64,000 nt of DNA from Enterobacter bugandensis (GTDB taxonomy: Bacteria; Pseudomonadota; Gammaproteobacteria; Enterobacterales; Enterobacteriaceae): contig NZ_LT992502.1 of assembly GCF_900324475.1 (NCBI RefSeq), positions 806,001 to 870,000 of the forward strand, given 5' to 3'. The position numbers were made by a program, and so were the translations under genes. The notes below the pieces were generated by a model that did no database searches, was not told the origin of the DNA, and saw only the letters and a list, made by a program, of their open reading frames with translations. Below are positions 1 to 11,558 of the stretch, in pieces; within the stretch, counting starts at the first letter, position 1, and every line of letters begins with the position of its first letter.

Positions 1-1059
1 GAACGCATTGAAGGTGTTGAATTCTTCGCAGTTAACACCGATGCGCAGGCACTGCGTAAAACGGCAGTCGGCCAGACTATCCAGATCGGCGGTGGCATCA
101 CCAAAGGGCTGGGCGCTGGGGCTAACCCGGAAGTCGGTCGCAACGCGGCTGAAGAAGATCGTGAAGCCCTGCGTGCTGCACTGGAAGGTGCGGACATGGT
201 CTTCATCGCAGCAGGCATGGGCGGCGGTACCGGTACCGGTGCAGCACCTGTTGTCGCTGAAGTAGCTAAAGATTTAGGTATCCTGACCGTTGCTGTCGTG
301 ACCAAGCCTTTCAACTTCGAAGGCAAAAAGCGTATGGCCTTCGCGGAACAGGGTATCACCGAGCTGTCCAAGCATGTGGACTCGCTGATCACCATCCCGA
401 ACGACAAGCTGCTGAAAGTTCTGGGTCGTGGTATCTCCCTGCTTGACGCCTTCGGCGCAGCAAACGACGTGCTGAAAGGTGCGGTCCAGGGTATCGCAGA
501 ACTGATTACCCGTCCTGGCCTGATGAACGTTGACTTTGCAGACGTTCGCACCGTCATGTCCGAAATGGGCTACGCGATGATGGGCTCTGGCGTGGCGAGC
601 GGCGAAGACCGTGCGGAAGAAGCGGCTGAAATGGCTATCTCTTCTCCACTGCTGGAAGATATCGATCTGTCCGGTGCGCGCGGCGTGCTGGTCAACATTA
701 CTGCTGGCTTTGACCTGCGTCTGGATGAGTTCGAAACCGTGGGTAATACCATCCGCGCGTTCGCTTCTGACAACGCGACCGTGGTAATCGGTACTTCCCT
801 TGACCCGGAAATGAACGACGAGCTGCGTGTTACCGTTGTTGCGACCGGTATCGGTATGGACAAGCGTCCTGAGATCACCCTCGTGACCAACAAGCAGACT
901 CAGCAACCGGTAATGGATCGTTACCAGCAGCACGGTATGTCTCCTCTGACTCAGGAGCAAAAACCGGCCGCGAAAGTGGTAAACGACCCAACGCCGCAAA
1001 CGGCAAAAGAGCCAGATTATCTGGACATCCCGGCGTTCCTGCGTAAGCAAGCTGACTAA
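1..1059 (+). CDS. ftsZ: Cell division protein FtsZ (5' end outside window)
   Basis: Tubulin-like GTPase that polymerises into the Z-ring at midcell. The frame is open from base 1, and comparison with the 383-aa E. coli protein puts the first residue here at about Glu32, so the start and the first part of the nucleotide-binding fold are missing. The tubulin signature GGGTGTG lies at about residues 105-111 of the full protein, and the T7-loop motif NVDFADVR, which completes the GTPase site across the subunit interface, at about 207-214. The C-terminal tail DYLDIPAFLRKQAD is the docking peptide for FtsA, ZipA, MinC and ZapD; zapD is also in this window. The gene is the distal end of the dcw cluster, followed after 101 bp by lpxC. 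Identification is close to certain. Confidence 0.98.
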   Translation, partial: ERIEGVEFFAVNTDAQALRKTAVGQTIQIGGGITKGLGAGANPEVGRNAAEEDREALRAALEGADMVFIAAGMGGGTGTGAAPVVAEVAKDLGILTVAVVTKPFNFEGKKRMAFAEQGITELSKHVDSLITIPNDKLLKVLGRGISLLDAFGAANDVLKGAVQGIAELITRPGLMNVDFADVRTVMSEMGYAMMGSGVASGEDRAEEAAEMAISSPLLEDIDLSGARGVLVNITAGFDLRLDEFETVGNTIRAFASDNATVVIGTSLDPEMNDELRVTVVATGIGMDKRPEITLVTNKQTQQPVMDRYQQHGMSPLTQEQKPAAKVVNDPTPQTAKEPDYLDIPAFLRKQAD

Positions 1060-1139
1060 GAATTGGCTGGAATTTGGGGATTTGCGCTCTTTGTGCTAAA
1101 CTGGCCCACCGTTAGTGATATACACTCTCGGTTGGATAG

Positions 1140-2078
<939 letters not shown>

Positions 2079-2101
2079 CGGTTAACGCCGTTTCGTAAGA
2101 A

Positions 2102-2157
2102 AAGCGACTGGTTCACCTGGTACTCTCTCCGACCAGGGAAGCCAGTCGTTTTTATTT
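2102..2157 (+). terminator. Rho-independent terminator after lpxC
   Basis: A 7-bp stem (CGACTGG with CCAGTCG) closes a loop that itself contains CCTGGT/ACCAGG, followed directly by a T-rich tract. It begins about 25 bases after the lpxC stop and would end transcription of the dcw cluster before secM. Confidence 0.8.
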
Positions 2158-2358
2158 CTACCCTTCTTTGATTTGCCCCTCTACTCCCTGGCCATTGTCG
2201 GGTGCCGAATAACGGTGTGTTCGCTGCATTATTGACCGTTTTTACCTGCTGCAAGGTGTCATTCCTGCTGCTGCGTATTGGCTTTAGTGGTAATATCTGG
2301 GCGCTAAAAAAGAATAACTGAACTCAGCCTGCACTGGCGGGCGATTGTGGTGGAGCAA

Positions 2359-2862
2359 GTGAGCGGAATACTGACGCGCTGGCGACAATTTGGCAGACGT
2401 TACTTCTGGCCGCATCTCTTATTAGGGATGGTCGCGGCGAGTTTCGGCTTGCCTGCGCTCAGTAACAGTGCGGAAGCGGCGACGCCAGCACGTTCCACGA
2501 CAACTAAACACGATCTCTCGACGCGGGTTAACTTTACTAATCTCGCGTGGCTTGAAGCCAGCCGTCGTCCTAATTTCTCCGTTGATTACTGGCAGCAGCA
2601 CGCCATCCGCACGGTTATTCGTCATCTGTCGTTCGCGATGGCGCCGCAGACGATGCCTGTTGCTGAAGAGTCGCTGCCGGTTCAGGCTCAGCATCTTGCC
2701 CTGCTCGATACGCTTAATGCGCTTCTGACGCAGGATAACCAGCCGCCCGTGACCGTGAGTCAGACGGCGCAAACCTGGTTTGTTCCTCCTCTATCATTCT
2801 CCGTTTCGACATGGATTAGCCAGGTTCACGGCATCCGTGCCGGGCCTCAACGCCTCAGCTAA
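2359..2862 (+). CDS. secM: SecA translation regulator SecM (secretion monitor)
   Basis: Exported peptide whose nascent chain stalls its own ribosome when secretion is slow; the stalled ribosome opens an mRNA hairpin covering the secA ribosome binding site. The start is taken as GTG at 2359 because [12 protein letters not shown] matches the E. coli N-terminus; another in-frame GTG lies at 2347. A long signal region (about 37 residues) ends near LSNSAEA. The C-terminal arrest segment reads [17 protein letters not shown]: the Phe, Trp-Ile and GIRAGP residues that E. coli requires are kept, while spacer residues differ from the E. coli FSTPVWISQAQ. The region before it is short and divergent. The stop is 58 bases before the secA ATG. 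Length is 167 aa against about 170 in E. coli. Confidence 0.93.
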   Translation: MSGILTRWRQFGRRYFWPHLLLGMVAASFGLPALSNSAEAATPARSTTTKHDLSTRVNFTNLAWLEASRRPNFSVDYWQQHAIRTVIRHLSFAMAPQTMPVAEESLPVQAQHLALLDTLNALLTQDNQPPVTVSQTAQTWFVPPLSFSVSTWISQVHGIRAGPQRLS

Positions 2863-2920
2863 ATTAACCTTTTTCAATACCTTAATTTATCTGCCCGTCT
2901 GGGGCGTTTGAGAATTTATT

Positions 2921-5626
2921 ATGCTAATCAAATTATTAACCAAAGTTTTTGGTAGTCGTAACGATCGTACCCTGCGCCGTATGCGCAAAGCTGTTGCCGT
3001 CATCAACGGTATGGAACCGGCGATGGAGAAGCTCTCTGATGATGAGCTGAAAGCGAAAACGGCGGAATTCCGTGCGCGTCTGGAAAAAGGTGAAACCTTA
3101 GAAAGCCTGATCCCGGAAGCTTTCGCCGTTGTGCGTGAAGCGAGTAAACGTGTGTTCGGCATGCGTCACTTCGACGTTCAATTGCTGGGCGGTATGGTGC
3201 TTAACGAACGCTGCATCGCGGAAATGCGTACCGGTGAAGGTAAAACCCTGACCGCAACGCTGCCGGCTTACCTGAATGCACTGACCGGTAAGGGCGTTCA
3301 CGTCGTTACCGTCAACGACTATCTGGCCCAGCGTGATGCCGAAAACAACCGTCCGCTGTTCGAATTCCTCGGCATGACCGTCGGCATCAACATGTCCGGA
3401 CTGCCGGCACCCGCCAAGCGCGAAGCCTACAACGCGGACATCACCTACGGCACCAACAACGAATACGGCTTCGACTACCTGCGCGACAACATGGCGTTCA
3501 GCCCGGAAGAGCGCGTCCAGCGTAAGCTGCACTATGCGCTGGTGGATGAGGTTGACTCCATTCTGATCGATGAAGCGCGTACCCCGCTGATCATCTCCGG
3601 CCCGGCCGAAGACAGCTCTGACATGTACCGTAAAGTCGACAAAATCATTCCACACCTGCTGCGTCAGGAGAAAGAAGACTCCGATACCTTCCAGGGTGAA
3701 GGCCACTTCTCCGTAGATGAAAAAGCGCGCCAGGTGAACCTGACCGAACGCGGTCTGGTGAAAATCGAAGAGCTGCTGGTGGCTGAAGGCATTATGGAAG
3801 AGGGCGAGTCCCTGTATTCCCCGAGCAACATCATGCTGATGCACCACGTGACCGCCGCGCTGCGCGCCCACGCGCTGTTCACCCGCGACGTTGACTACAT
3901 CGTGAAAGACGGCGAAGTCATCATTGTCGATGAACACACCGGCCGTACCATGCAGGGTCGTCGCTGGTCTGATGGTCTGCATCAGGCCGTTGAAGCGAAA
4001 GAAGGCGTGGATATCCAGAACGAAAACCAGACGCTGGCATCCATCACCTTCCAGAACTACTTCCGTCTGTATGAGAAGCTGGCGGGGATGACCGGTACCG
4101 CAGATACCGAAGCGTTTGAATTCAGCTCCATCTACAAGCTGGATACCGTGGTTGTGCCAACCAACCGTCCGATGATCCGTAAGGATATGCCGGACCTGGT
4201 GTACATGACCGAAGCGGAAAAAATTCAGGCGATCATCGAAGATATTCGCGACCGTACTGCCAATGGTCAGCCGGTTCTGGTGGGGACCATCTCCATCGAG
4301 AAATCCGAGGTGGTTTCCAATGAGCTGACCAAAGCAGGCATCAAGCACAACGTTCTGAACGCCAAGTTCCACGCTAAAGAAGCGGACATTGTTGCTCAGG
4401 CGGGCTATCCGGGAGCCGTGACCATCGCCACCAACATGGCGGGTCGTGGTACCGATATTATGCTCGGCGGTAGCTGGCAGGCTGAAGTCGCAGAGCTGGA
4501 AAACCCAACGCCAGAGCAGATCGAGCAGATCAAAGCCGACTGGCAGGTGCGTCACGACGCGGTGCTGGCATCCGGTGGTCTGCACATCATCGGTACCGAG
4601 CGTCACGAATCTCGTCGTATCGACAACCAGCTGCGCGGCCGTGCGGGCCGTCAGGGTGATGCCGGTTCTTCCCGCTTCTACCTGTCTATGGAAGATGCGC
4701 TGATGCGTATTTTCGCCTCCGACCGCGTGTCCGGCATGATGCGTAAGCTGGGCATGAAGCCTGGTGAAGCCATTGAGCACCCATGGGTGACTAAAGCGAT
4801 CGCTAACGCCCAGCGTAAAGTGGAAAGCCGCAACTTCGATATTCGTAAGCAGCTGCTGGAATATGATGACGTGGCCAACGATCAGCGTCGCGCGATCTAC
4901 ACCCAGCGTAACGAACTGCTGGACGTGTCCGACGTGAGCGAAACCATCAACAGCATCCGCGAAGATGTGTTCAAAGCCACCATCGACGCGCATATTCCAC
5001 CGCAGTCTCTGGAAGAGATGTGGGACGTTGAAGGCCTGCAGGAACGTCTGAAAAACGACTTCGATCTCGATCTGCCAATCAAAGAGTGGCTGGACAAAGA
5101 GCCTGAGCTGCATGAAGAGACCCTGCGCGAACGTATCTTTGAAACCGCGCTGGAGGTTTATAAGCGTAAGGAAGAAGTGGTTGGCGCTGAGATGATGCGT
5201 CACTTCGAAAAAGGCGTGATGCTGCAGACGCTGGACTCCCTGTGGAAAGAGCACCTGGCGGCGATGGACTACCTGCGTCAGGGTATCCACCTGCGCGGCT
5301 ATGCGCAGAAAGATCCGAAGCAGGAGTACAAGCGTGAATCCTTCTCCATGTTTGCCTCTATGCTGGAGTCACTGAAGTACGAAGTGATCAGCACCCTGAG
5401 CAAGGTTCAGGTGCGCATGCCGGAAGAAGTGGAAGCGATGGAGCAGCAGCGTCGTGAAGAAGCTGAGCGTCTGGCGCAGATGCAACAGCTGAGCCACCAG
5501 ACTGACGAAAGCGAAGCCGCAGCAGCGATCGCCGCGCAGACCGGCGATCGTAAAGTCGGTCGTAACGATCCGTGCCCGTGTGGTTCCGGTAAAAAATACA
5601 AGGCGTGCCACGGCCGCCTGAGCTAA
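2921..5626 (+). CDS. secA: Protein translocase ATPase SecA
   Basis: Motor ATPase that pushes preproteins through SecYEG. The 901 residues equal the E. coli length. Walker A MRTGEGKT is at 102-109, the DEVD Walker B is in [16 protein letters not shown], and nucleotide-binding domain 2 carries [14 protein letters not shown]. The C-terminus ends in the SecB/zinc-binding tail with ligands Cys885, Cys887, Cys896 and His897. Translation is expected to depend on SecM stalling just upstream, since the secM-secA gap is only 58 bases. A strong terminator follows the stop. No anomalies seen. Confidence 0.99.
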   Translation: MLIKLLTKVFGSRNDRTLRRMRKAVAVINGMEPAMEKLSDDELKAKTAEFRARLEKGETLESLIPEAFAVVREASKRVFGMRHFDVQLLGGMVLNERCIAEMRTGEGKTLTATLPAYLNALTGKGVHVVTVNDYLAQRDAENNRPLFEFLGMTVGINMSGLPAPAKREAYNADITYGTNNEYGFDYLRDNMAFSPEERVQRKLHYALVDEVDSILIDEARTPLIISGPAEDSSDMYRKVDKIIPHLLRQEKEDSDTFQGEGHFSVDEKARQVNLTERGLVKIEELLVAEGIMEEGESLYSPSNIMLMHHVTAALRAHALFTRDVDYIVKDGEVIIVDEHTGRTMQGRRWSDGLHQAVEAKEGVDIQNENQTLASITFQNYFRLYEKLAGMTGTADTEAFEFSSIYKLDTVVVPTNRPMIRKDMPDLVYMTEAEKIQAIIEDIRDRTANGQPVLVGTISIEKSEVVSNELTKAGIKHNVLNAKFHAKEADIVAQAGYPGAVTIATNMAGRGTDIMLGGSWQAEVAELENPTPEQIEQIKADWQVRHDAVLASGGLHIIGTERHESRRIDNQLRGRAGRQGDAGSSRFYLSMEDALMRIFASDRVSGMMRKLGMKPGEAIEHPWVTKAIANAQRKVESRNFDIRKQLLEYDDVANDQRRAIYTQRNELLDVSDVSETINSIREDVFKATIDAHIPPQSLEEMWDVEGLQERLKNDFDLDLPIKEWLDKEPELHEETLRERIFETALEVYKRKEEVVGAEMMRHFEKGVMLQTLDSLWKEHLAAMDYLRQGIHLRGYAQKDPKQEYKRESFSMFASMLESLKYEVISTLSKVQVRMPEEVEAMEQQRREEAERLAQMQQLSHQTDESEAAAAIAAQTGDRKVGRNDPCPCGSGKKYKACHGRLS

Positions 5627-5641
5627 GAACATAACTAACTG

Positions 5642-5669
5642 AAAAGGCGCAGATATCTGCGCCTTTTTT
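5642..5669 (+). terminator. Rho-independent terminator after secA
   Basis: Perfect inverted repeat (AAAAGGCGCAGA with TCTGCGCC and the following T run), 8 or more GC-rich pairs with a very short loop, ending in six T. It separates secA from mutT. Confidence 0.9.
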
Positions 5670-5683
5670 ATGGAAGTGACGCT

Positions 5684-6076
5684 ATGAAAATACTGCAAAT
5701 TGCCGTCGGGATTATTCGCAACCCGCAAAACCAAATCTTCATCACCCAGCGCGCTGCTGACGCCCATATGGCGAACAAGTGGGAGTTTCCTGGCGGGAAA
5801 ATCGAATCAGGAGAAACACCGGAAGAGGCGCTGGTGCGTGAGCTGCAGGAAGAGGTGGGGATTACCCCGCTTGGCGCCACGCTGTTCGATAAGCTGGAGT
5901 ATCAGTTTCCCGACAGGCACATCACGCTGTGGTTCTGGCTGGTGGAAAGCTGGGAAGGTGAACCCTGGGGAAAAGAGGGACAGCCGGGTAACTGGGTGGA
6001 ACTTCAGGTCAGTGATGCCGACAAATTCCCGCCAGCCAATGAGCCTGTGATCCGCCGCTTAGCGACAAACATGTAG
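5684..6076 (+). CDS. mutT: 8-oxo-dGTP diphosphatase MutT
   Basis: Nudix hydrolase that cleanses the nucleotide pool by hydrolysing 8-oxo-dGTP to the monophosphate, preventing A:T to C:G transversions. The Nudix box starts at Gly38 and has its catalytic helix RELQEEVG at 52-59. Length is 130 aa against 129 in E. coli. ATG follows a GGAAG ribosome binding site. It lies 15 bp past the secA terminator and is convergent with yacG. Confidence 0.97.
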   Translation: MKILQIAVGIIRNPQNQIFITQRAADAHMANKWEFPGGKIESGETPEEALVRELQEEVGITPLGATLFDKLEYQFPDRHITLWFWLVESWEGEPWGKEGQPGNWVELQVSDADKFPPANEPVIRRLATNM

Positions 6077-6105
6077 GCCTGCCGAACGAATCGCCAGCAG
6101 GCTTT
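6077..6105. terminator. Weak hairpin between convergent mutT and yacG
   Basis: GCCTGC pairs with GCAGGC across a 14-base loop, directly after the mutT stop, followed by only three T. It may act on either strand; a weak candidate. Confidence 0.4.
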
Positions 6106-6110
6106 GAACG

Positions 6111-6305
6111 TTACTGCTGGCTTTCGCTCCAGTCATCGCTATCCGAGAGGTCGCCTTCACTCGGAATACGTTTCTCTTCCGCCGCCCATTCGCCCAGATC
6201 AATGAGCTGACAGCGCTTGCAGCAGAACGGGCGAAACGGACTCACTTCTCCCCAGACGACAGTTTTCCCACAGGTTGGGCAGTTTACGGTGGTGACGTCA
6301 GACAT
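6111..6305 (-). CDS. yacG: DNA gyrase inhibitor YacG (zinc protein)
   Basis: Small zinc protein; the E. coli protein binds GyrB and inhibits gyrase. The zinc-knuckle cysteines are at 9, 12, 28 and 32 (CPTCGK and CCKRC). The start is decided by the ribosome binding site: AAGGAG lies 5 bases before the ATG at 6305, while an upstream in-frame GTG at 6311 overlaps that site and is unlikely to be used. The resulting 64-aa protein begins [10 protein letters not shown], matching E. coli (65 aa). It is the last gene of coaE-zapD-yacG, 9 bases after zapD. Confidence 0.95.
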   Translation of the reverse strand: MSDVTTVNCPTCGKTVVWGEVSPFRPFCCKRCQLIDLGEWAAEEKRIPSEGDLSDSDDWSESQQ

Positions 6306-6314
6306 TGGCACTCC

Positions 6315-7058
6315 TTAACAACAGGCCAGTTCAAAATCGAGGCGTTCCGGCACGGTGCCATTTTCACTGTCCAGCGGCATAAAGCGGATCGCGAAACGGC
6401 TTTTATGCCCGGAAATTTGTGGATAAAGCTGCTCGCCAAGCGACAAATTTAGACGCAGAAGATCGGCGTCGTCGCCGTTGTCCTGATAAAAACCGTTGAG
6501 ACTGGTTTGCTTGCGGAACGGGGCAGAGTTACGCACAAGATCGAGGATCAGCGATAGCGTCTGATTCATCGGCTCCAGGCTACCCAGCCAGCTGTTTACC
6601 TGGCGATCGCGCTGTTCCTGCGGCATATGCAGCCACATATGCAGCGTTGGCAGATCAAAGCTACAGCAACCGCCCGGTATGCTCAGGCGCTGGCGCACCA
6701 GCGCTATCAAACGGTCTTCTCGTAAATATTGCCCAACGCGCGGCGCGGCCATCAGCGTCGTGCTGCTGTTTTTCAACTGCTGGCGTAAGGCGTCAATTCG
6801 ACTTTGATCCACGCCCGGTACTTCGGCCCAGGCCTGTAATTTACGCTGCTGGCGCTCCAGCTCTTTCAACAGCTCCGTGCGGACATCGCCACGTTCAATC
6901 ACATCCAGCAGATCGCCTACGTTGCGAAAGAAGTGCAACGCCGTGGCATGATCGTTAACAGGCAGATGTTGTGAAAGCTGTTGGATGAGAAATTCAATGC
7001 GCAGCCAGGTACGCATTTTTTCATTAAGCGGGTGCTCAAAAAGGATGTGAGTCGACAT
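6315..7058 (-). CDS. zapD: Cell division protein ZapD
   Basis: Z-ring associated protein that crosslinks FtsZ filaments by binding the FtsZ C-terminal tail, which is encoded at the start of this window. The 247 residues equal the E. coli length, with an N-terminal helical region (LIQQLSQHL) and a C-terminal beta domain ending DFELACC. The start codon overlaps the coaE stop as TAATG, which suggests translational coupling. Confidence 0.97.
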   Translation of the reverse strand: MSTHILFEHPLNEKMRTWLRIEFLIQQLSQHLPVNDHATALHFFRNVGDLLDVIERGDVRTELLKELERQQRKLQAWAEVPGVDQSRIDALRQQLKNSSTTLMAAPRVGQYLREDRLIALVRQRLSIPGGCCSFDLPTLHMWLHMPQEQRDRQVNSWLGSLEPMNQTLSLILDLVRNSAPFRKQTSLNGFYQDNGDDADLLRLNLSLGEQLYPQISGHKSRFAIRFMPLDSENGTVPERLDFELACC

Positions 7059-7678
7059 TATGGTTTTTCCTGTGCAACGGCCTGCGCGGCGAAGGTTAGA
7101 TACTGCTCGTGCAGGCGGGCAACATCCGATGCAATGGCATCTGGTGCGCCGTTATTATCAATAACATCATCCGCAACGGCAAGGCGCTGAGCGCGAGTGG
7201 CCTGAGCGGCAAGAATTTGTTCAGCATGTTCACGCGAGACGTGGTCGCGCGTCATGGTTCGCTGGATTTGCGTCTCGGGTGTGACATCAATCACCAATAC
7301 CCGATTGGCTTTCTTATACAGCTGATTTTCGACCAGGAGCGGAACCACCCACAGGACATAGGGCGAGCGGGCTGCGGCTATCTGACGCTGAGTTTCCTGG
7401 TGGATAATGGGGTGGAGCAGGGCATTAAGCCAGGCTTTTTCCGCAGAATCGGAAAAAATATATTCGCGAAGCTGACGGCGGTTCAGTGTGCCATCGGCAT
7501 TGATGATTGCCTGACCGAAATGGTCGGCGATGGCCTTTAGCGCGGGTGTATTGGGCTCTACCACCTGACGGGCAATAATATCAGCATCAATAATCGCGAT
7601 GCCGAGACGAGAAAACGCGTCCGCAACGGTACTTTTGCCACTACCGATGCCGCCGGTTACTGCGACGATATACCCCAT
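7058..7678 (-). CDS. coaE: Dephospho-CoA kinase
   Basis: Catalyses the last step of coenzyme A synthesis, ATP-dependent phosphorylation of the 3'-hydroxyl of dephospho-CoA. P-loop GGIGSGKST is at residues 9-17. Length is 206 aa, as in E. coli. It is the first gene of coaE-zapD-yacG, divergent from guaC across 228 bp. The panB, panC and panD genes of the same overall pathway are about 45 kb further on. Confidence 0.98.
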   Translation of the reverse strand: MGYIVAVTGGIGSGKSTVADAFSRLGIAIIDADIIARQVVEPNTPALKAIADHFGQAIINADGTLNRRQLREYIFSDSAEKAWLNALLHPIIHQETQRQIAAARSPYVLWVVPLLVENQLYKKANRVLVIDVTPETQIQRTMTRDHVSREHAEQILAAQATRAQRLAVADDVIDNNGAPDAIASDVARLHEQYLTFAAQAVAQEKP

Positions 7679-7906
7679 TAAATCAAATCCTGGGAATTAT
7701 TCATTATGGAAATCAGTTGCTTAAAAAACAAACGTGCGACAGTAATTGTTTGATTCTCTTTACCGGCTTTTTACCAGGTAAATTTATAGGATTGTAGCGT
7801 AAAAAAAGAGAATTTCGCAGTCTTGCGGAGCAGGTATTAGTGCGTATGATAGCGTCACTGGAGTTGTGCTTTTAACATATTTGCCTCTAACCCCAGGAAT
7901 CCGCAC

Positions 7907-8950
7907 ATGCGTATCGAAGAAGATCTGAAGTTAGGTTTCAAAGACGTTCTTATCCGCCCTAAACGCTCTACACTGAAAAGTCGCTCAGACGTTGAACTCG
8001 AACGTCAATTCACCTTTAAGCATTCCGGTCAGACGTGGTCTGGCGTGCCAATCATTGCTGCCAACATGGATACAGTCGGTACCTTTGAGATGGCAACGGC
8101 GCTGGCTCAGTTCGATATTCTTACTGCAGTCCACAAGCACTACACTCCTGAAGAGTGGAATGCGTTTGTTGCGTCCGCCTCTGCTGACGTGGTGAAGCAC
8201 GTGATGGTTTCCACCGGTACTTCCGATGCCGATTTCGAGAAAACCAAACAGATCCTGAATGCCAACCCGGCGCTTAGCTTCGTTTGTATTGATGTGGCGA
8301 ACGGTTACTCCGAGCACTTCGTGCAGTTCGTCAGCAAGGCGCGCGAAGCTTGGCCGACCAAAACCATCATCGCGGGTAACGTGGTGACCGGTGAAATGTG
8401 TGAAGAGCTGATCCTCTCCGGTGCCGACATCGTGAAAGTGGGCATTGGCCCGGGCTCCGTATGCACCACGCGCGTGAAAACCGGAGTTGGTTATCCGCAG
8501 CTTTCCGCGGTCATTGAATGTGCCGACGCGGCGCACGGCCTGGGCGGCCAGATCATCAGCGACGGCGGTTGCACCATGCCGGGCGATGTCGCAAAGGCCT
8601 TTGGCGGCGGCGCGGACTTCGTCATGCTCGGCGGTATGCTGGCAGGCCACGAAGAGAGCGGCGGCACCGTGGTGGAAGAGAACGGCGAGAAATTCATGCT
8701 GTTCTACGGTATGAGCTCTGAATCTGCGATGACCCGCCACGTCGGTGGCGTGGCAAAATACCGTGCGGCAGAAGGCAAAACCGTGAAGCTGCCTCTGCGC
8801 GGCCCGGTTGAAAACACCGCGCGCGACATTCTGGGCGGTCTGCGCTCAGCCTGTACCTACGTGGGTGCATCCCGCCTGAAAGAGCTGACGAAACGCACAA
8901 CGTTTATTCGCGTTCAGGAGCAGGAAAACCGCGTTTTCAATAGCCTGTAA
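7907..8950 (+). CDS. guaC: GMP reductase
   Basis: NADPH-dependent reductive deamination of GMP to IMP, in purine salvage. An IMPDH-type TIM barrel; the catalytic Cys186 sits in GPGSVCTTR. The 347 residues equal the E. coli length. The 228-bp upstream region shared with coaE is AT-rich and carries ATTCTCTTT near 7751 and its complement near 7806. The gene is convergent with hofC, with a strong hairpin between. Confidence 0.98.
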   Translation: MRIEEDLKLGFKDVLIRPKRSTLKSRSDVELERQFTFKHSGQTWSGVPIIAANMDTVGTFEMATALAQFDILTAVHKHYTPEEWNAFVASASADVVKHVMVSTGTSDADFEKTKQILNANPALSFVCIDVANGYSEHFVQFVSKAREAWPTKTIIAGNVVTGEMCEELILSGADIVKVGIGPGSVCTTRVKTGVGYPQLSAVIECADAAHGLGGQIISDGGCTMPGDVAKAFGGGADFVMLGGMLAGHEESGGTVVEENGEKFMLFYGMSSESAMTRHVGGVAKYRAAEGKTVKLPLRGPVENTARDILGGLRSACTYVGASRLKELTKRTTFIRVQEQENRVFNSL

Positions 8951-8957
8951 TGGCTTT

Positions 8958-8983
8958 CGCTGGCGCATGCTTGTGCGCCAGCG
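8958..8983. terminator. Hairpin between convergent guaC and hofC
   Basis: Perfect 10-bp GC-rich stem (CGCTGGCGCA with TGCGCCAGCG) and a 6-base loop. No T run follows on either strand, so intrinsic termination is uncertain; it may stabilise 3' ends instead. Confidence 0.5.
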
Positions 8984-8991
8984 CTACTGCA

Positions 8992-10176
8992 CTACCCCGC
9001 GCTCATCGCATCACCCAGATGGAAAATCGGCAGATACATTGCCACCACCAGCGTGCCGATGATAACCCCCGTAACAACCAGGAGCAGTGGCTCCAGAAGC
9101 GCCGCCAGGTTGTCTGCCCGTTGAAAGGTCTGTTCCGTGTGATGGCGAGCAAGGTTTGCCAGCATGACGTCCAGCGAACCTGACATCTCGCCGGTTCGTA
9201 AAAGCTGAATACAGAGCGGGGTAAACATTGCCGCCTTCTGAAAGGACGACCAGACGGGGAGACCTTTTTCAATGTTCTCGCGTATGCTGCGGAGTATTCC
9301 CTGCCAGTACCGGCTTTCAACAGTCTCTTCTGCACTTTCAAGCCCCTGTAAGAATGCAATGCCCGCCTGCTGCGTGAGCGACAGCACGGTGAAGATCTGC
9401 CCCAGTTTTTGCCCTTTCGCCAGCGCGCCCATTACGGGAAAACTCAGCAGAATACGCTGCCAGCGAGGATGGTGTCGCAGAGGCCAGGCTGCGGTTACGG
9501 GAACAAGCAGCATCGCGAACAGCGCAAGGGCATATGACTGCATAAACGCGGCTATCCCCATAACAATTCGCGTCAGCGCCGGAAGCGGGGTATTAAAGGT
9601 TTTGTAGATCGCGGCAAATTCGGGCAAAACCAGGGTGACCATTGCCAGCACGACGAGCACGGCCAGCGTCAGGACGATCGCCGGGTAGCGCAGCGCTTTT
9701 TTCACCTTCGCGCTGAGCTGCTGCTGCGCTTTTTGCTGCTCTGCAAGCTCTCGGCAGCACGCTTCAAGCTTCCCCGTTAGCTCTCCGGTTTTCACCATTG
9801 AGATATGCAGTGGGCTAAAGACTGCTGGCCACCGTTTGAGCGCCTCAGAAAAAGGACAGCCTTCACTGAGTTCATCGGCAACGTTTTGCAGTAGCCCCCG
9901 CCACGGTTCTACTGGATGTTGGTCTGCCAGCATTTGCAGACTATGCGCGAGCGTCAGCCCGGCCTGCAGGAGCGTTGCGAGCTGACGAAACATCTCGTAG
10001 CAGTGATGTGGACGCCAGCGGTGCCTTTGAGCGCATCGGGTCAGGGCCAGAGGATGGAGGTCGTTACGCATCAGCCTGGTGAAGGCTGCGTTGCGGTCGG
10101 TGGCCCAGAGTACCCCGTTTCGGGGTTCTCCTTCAGCGGAGAGTGCTCGCCAGCGCCAGAGTTGATTAGCAGCCAT
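8992..10176 (-). CDS. hofC: Type IV pilin assembly inner-membrane protein HofC (PilC/GspF family)
   Basis: Polytopic inner-membrane platform protein of type IV pilus assembly, the presumed partner of ATPase HofB. Two T2SSF domains are visible; strong hydrophobic segments lie near ALRYPAIVLTLAVLVVLAMV and at the C-terminus (LLLVVTGVIIGTLVVAMYLP). The start is ATG at 10176 because MAANQLWRW matches E. coli MASKQLWRW; a GTG six codons upstream is the alternative. It overlaps the end of hofB by 11 bases. Length is 394 aa against 400 in E. coli. Confidence 0.92.
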   Translation of the reverse strand: MAANQLWRWRALSAEGEPRNGVLWATDRNAAFTRLMRNDLHPLALTRCAQRHRWRPHHCYEMFRQLATLLQAGLTLAHSLQMLADQHPVEPWRGLLQNVADELSEGCPFSEALKRWPAVFSPLHISMVKTGELTGKLEACCRELAEQQKAQQQLSAKVKKALRYPAIVLTLAVLVVLAMVTLVLPEFAAIYKTFNTPLPALTRIVMGIAAFMQSYALALFAMLLVPVTAAWPLRHHPRWQRILLSFPVMGALAKGQKLGQIFTVLSLTQQAGIAFLQGLESAEETVESRYWQGILRSIRENIEKGLPVWSSFQKAAMFTPLCIQLLRTGEMSGSLDVMLANLARHHTEQTFQRADNLAALLEPLLLVVTGVIIGTLVVAMYLPIFHLGDAMSAG

Positions 10177-11548
10177 CGGGCATACCCAGAACACGCACTA
10201 ACTCTTCAAGCGTGGTCATCCCTTGTTCAACGGCCATGCAGCCGTGTTCAAACAGCGAGATGAGTCCAGCCTGTCGGGCGCTGGCTTCAATCACCTCGGT
10301 GCCTGCCCCGCTGGCAATAGCCTGGCGCAGGGGATTATCGATCGCAAGTACTTCAAAAATGGCCACGCGCCCGTAAAAACCGTGATAACAACGATCGCAG
10401 CCTGCAGGTTGCCAGCGAGGAAGTTGCCGCGGCCAAACCGAGCGCGGCAGGTCCGTATGCTCCCCTGTTTTCTGTCGGCAGTGCGGGCAAAGGCGCCGAA
10501 CCAGCCGCTGGGCAATCACCATCGAAAGCGCGGAAGAGATCATCCAGCGCGCCACGCCCATCTGCTCCAGACGAATGAGGGTTTCCGTCGTCGAGTTGGT
10601 GTGCAGCGTCGACAATACCAGATGCCCGGTCTGCGCGGCTTTAATGGCAATTTCTGCCGTTTCACCATCGCGAATTTCCCCGACCATAATGATGTCCGGA
10701 TCCTGACGGAGCAGCGCTCTCAGTACGCTCTGGAATGTTAAGCCCGCGCGGGGGTTAACCTGCGTCTGATTTAACCCCGCAAGCGGGATCTCGATGGGAT
10801 CCTCCACGCTGCAGATGTTGACGTCAGGGGTGTTACGCGCCTGCAGCGCGCTGTAGAGCGTTACGGTTTTGCCGCTGCCCGTCGGGCCGGTGACCAGAAT
10901 TAGCCCCTGAGGCTGGTGGAGTACCTCATTAAAACAGGCCAGCTGTTTAGCGCTCATGCCAAGCGCGTTCGGCTCCAGCGCCTGCTGAACCTGATGTAGC
11001 AAACGCAGCACAATTTTCTCACCGCCGTTGCAGGGAAGCGTGGCGATACGAAACGAGACCGGCTCGTTTGTCAGCTCAATCGTAAACTGACCGTCCTGCG
11101 GCAAGCGTCGTTCCGCAATATCCAGATTACCCAGCACTTTTAACCGGGCGCTGAGCATCGTCGCCAGCGCGGCGGAAAGGGGAGGCTGCGGATAAAGTAC
11201 CCCGTCGATACGTAAGCGGATCTGGCACGCGTGCTCCATTGGTTCGATATGGATGTCAGACGCGCGCTGGTTTACTGCCTGCTGCAGCGTATGGTTGAGG
11301 ATGTCCACCGCGGAGTGGGGTTGCGAAACGACGGGCAGATGCGATTGCGCGGTTAACTGCCGGTGCTTTTCCATGCGTTCAGCGCTCCAGCATTCGATAT
11401 CAATCCGCTTCTGGGTCGCGAAGCGCAGGGCCTCCATCAGTTCAGGCGCGGGGGTTCCCACGACGGCGATGCTAATCATGTCGCTGTCGCTGGTGAGCAG
11501 CAGGGCATGGTGGCGAAGACAAAGCGCCACGAGTTGATCGGTGTTCAT
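10166..11548 (-). CDS. hofB: Type IV pilus assembly ATPase HofB (PilB/GspE family)
   Basis: Hexameric secretion ATPase expected to drive pilin polymerisation. Walker A GPTGSGKT, Walker B DPDIIMVGEIRDGE and the following histidine-box segment TGHLVLSTLHTNS are intact, and a CPHC...CDRC zinc element follows. ATG at 11548 has AAGGAGCGGATA in front, so the 84-base upstream extension of the frame is rejected. The product is 460 aa (E. coli 461). It starts 10 bases after the ppdD stop. Confidence 0.95.
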   Translation of the reverse strand: MNTDQLVALCLRHHALLLTSDSDMISIAVVGTPAPELMEALRFATQKRIDIECWSAERMEKHRQLTAQSHLPVVSQPHSAVDILNHTLQQAVNQRASDIHIEPMEHACQIRLRIDGVLYPQPPLSAALATMLSARLKVLGNLDIAERRLPQDGQFTIELTNEPVSFRIATLPCNGGEKIVLRLLHQVQQALEPNALGMSAKQLACFNEVLHQPQGLILVTGPTGSGKTVTLYSALQARNTPDVNICSVEDPIEIPLAGLNQTQVNPRAGLTFQSVLRALLRQDPDIIMVGEIRDGETAEIAIKAAQTGHLVLSTLHTNSTTETLIRLEQMGVARWMISSALSMVIAQRLVRRLCPHCRQKTGEHTDLPRSVWPRQLPRWQPAGCDRCYHGFYGRVAIFEVLAIDNPLRQAIASGAGTEVIEASARQAGLISLFEHGCMAVEQGMTTLEELVRVLGMPDGC

Positions 11549-11558
11549 TATCCGCTCC

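Noticed and set aside
3098..5290. A 730-codon open frame antisense to secA
   Set aside because: It mirrors the codon bias of secA, has no ribosome binding site and no recognisable domain; the sense gene is certain.
7751..7814. Inverted ATTCTCTTT/AAAGAGAAT upstream of guaC
   Set aside because: Nine-base arms 46 bases apart in AT-rich DNA are weak evidence for an operator.
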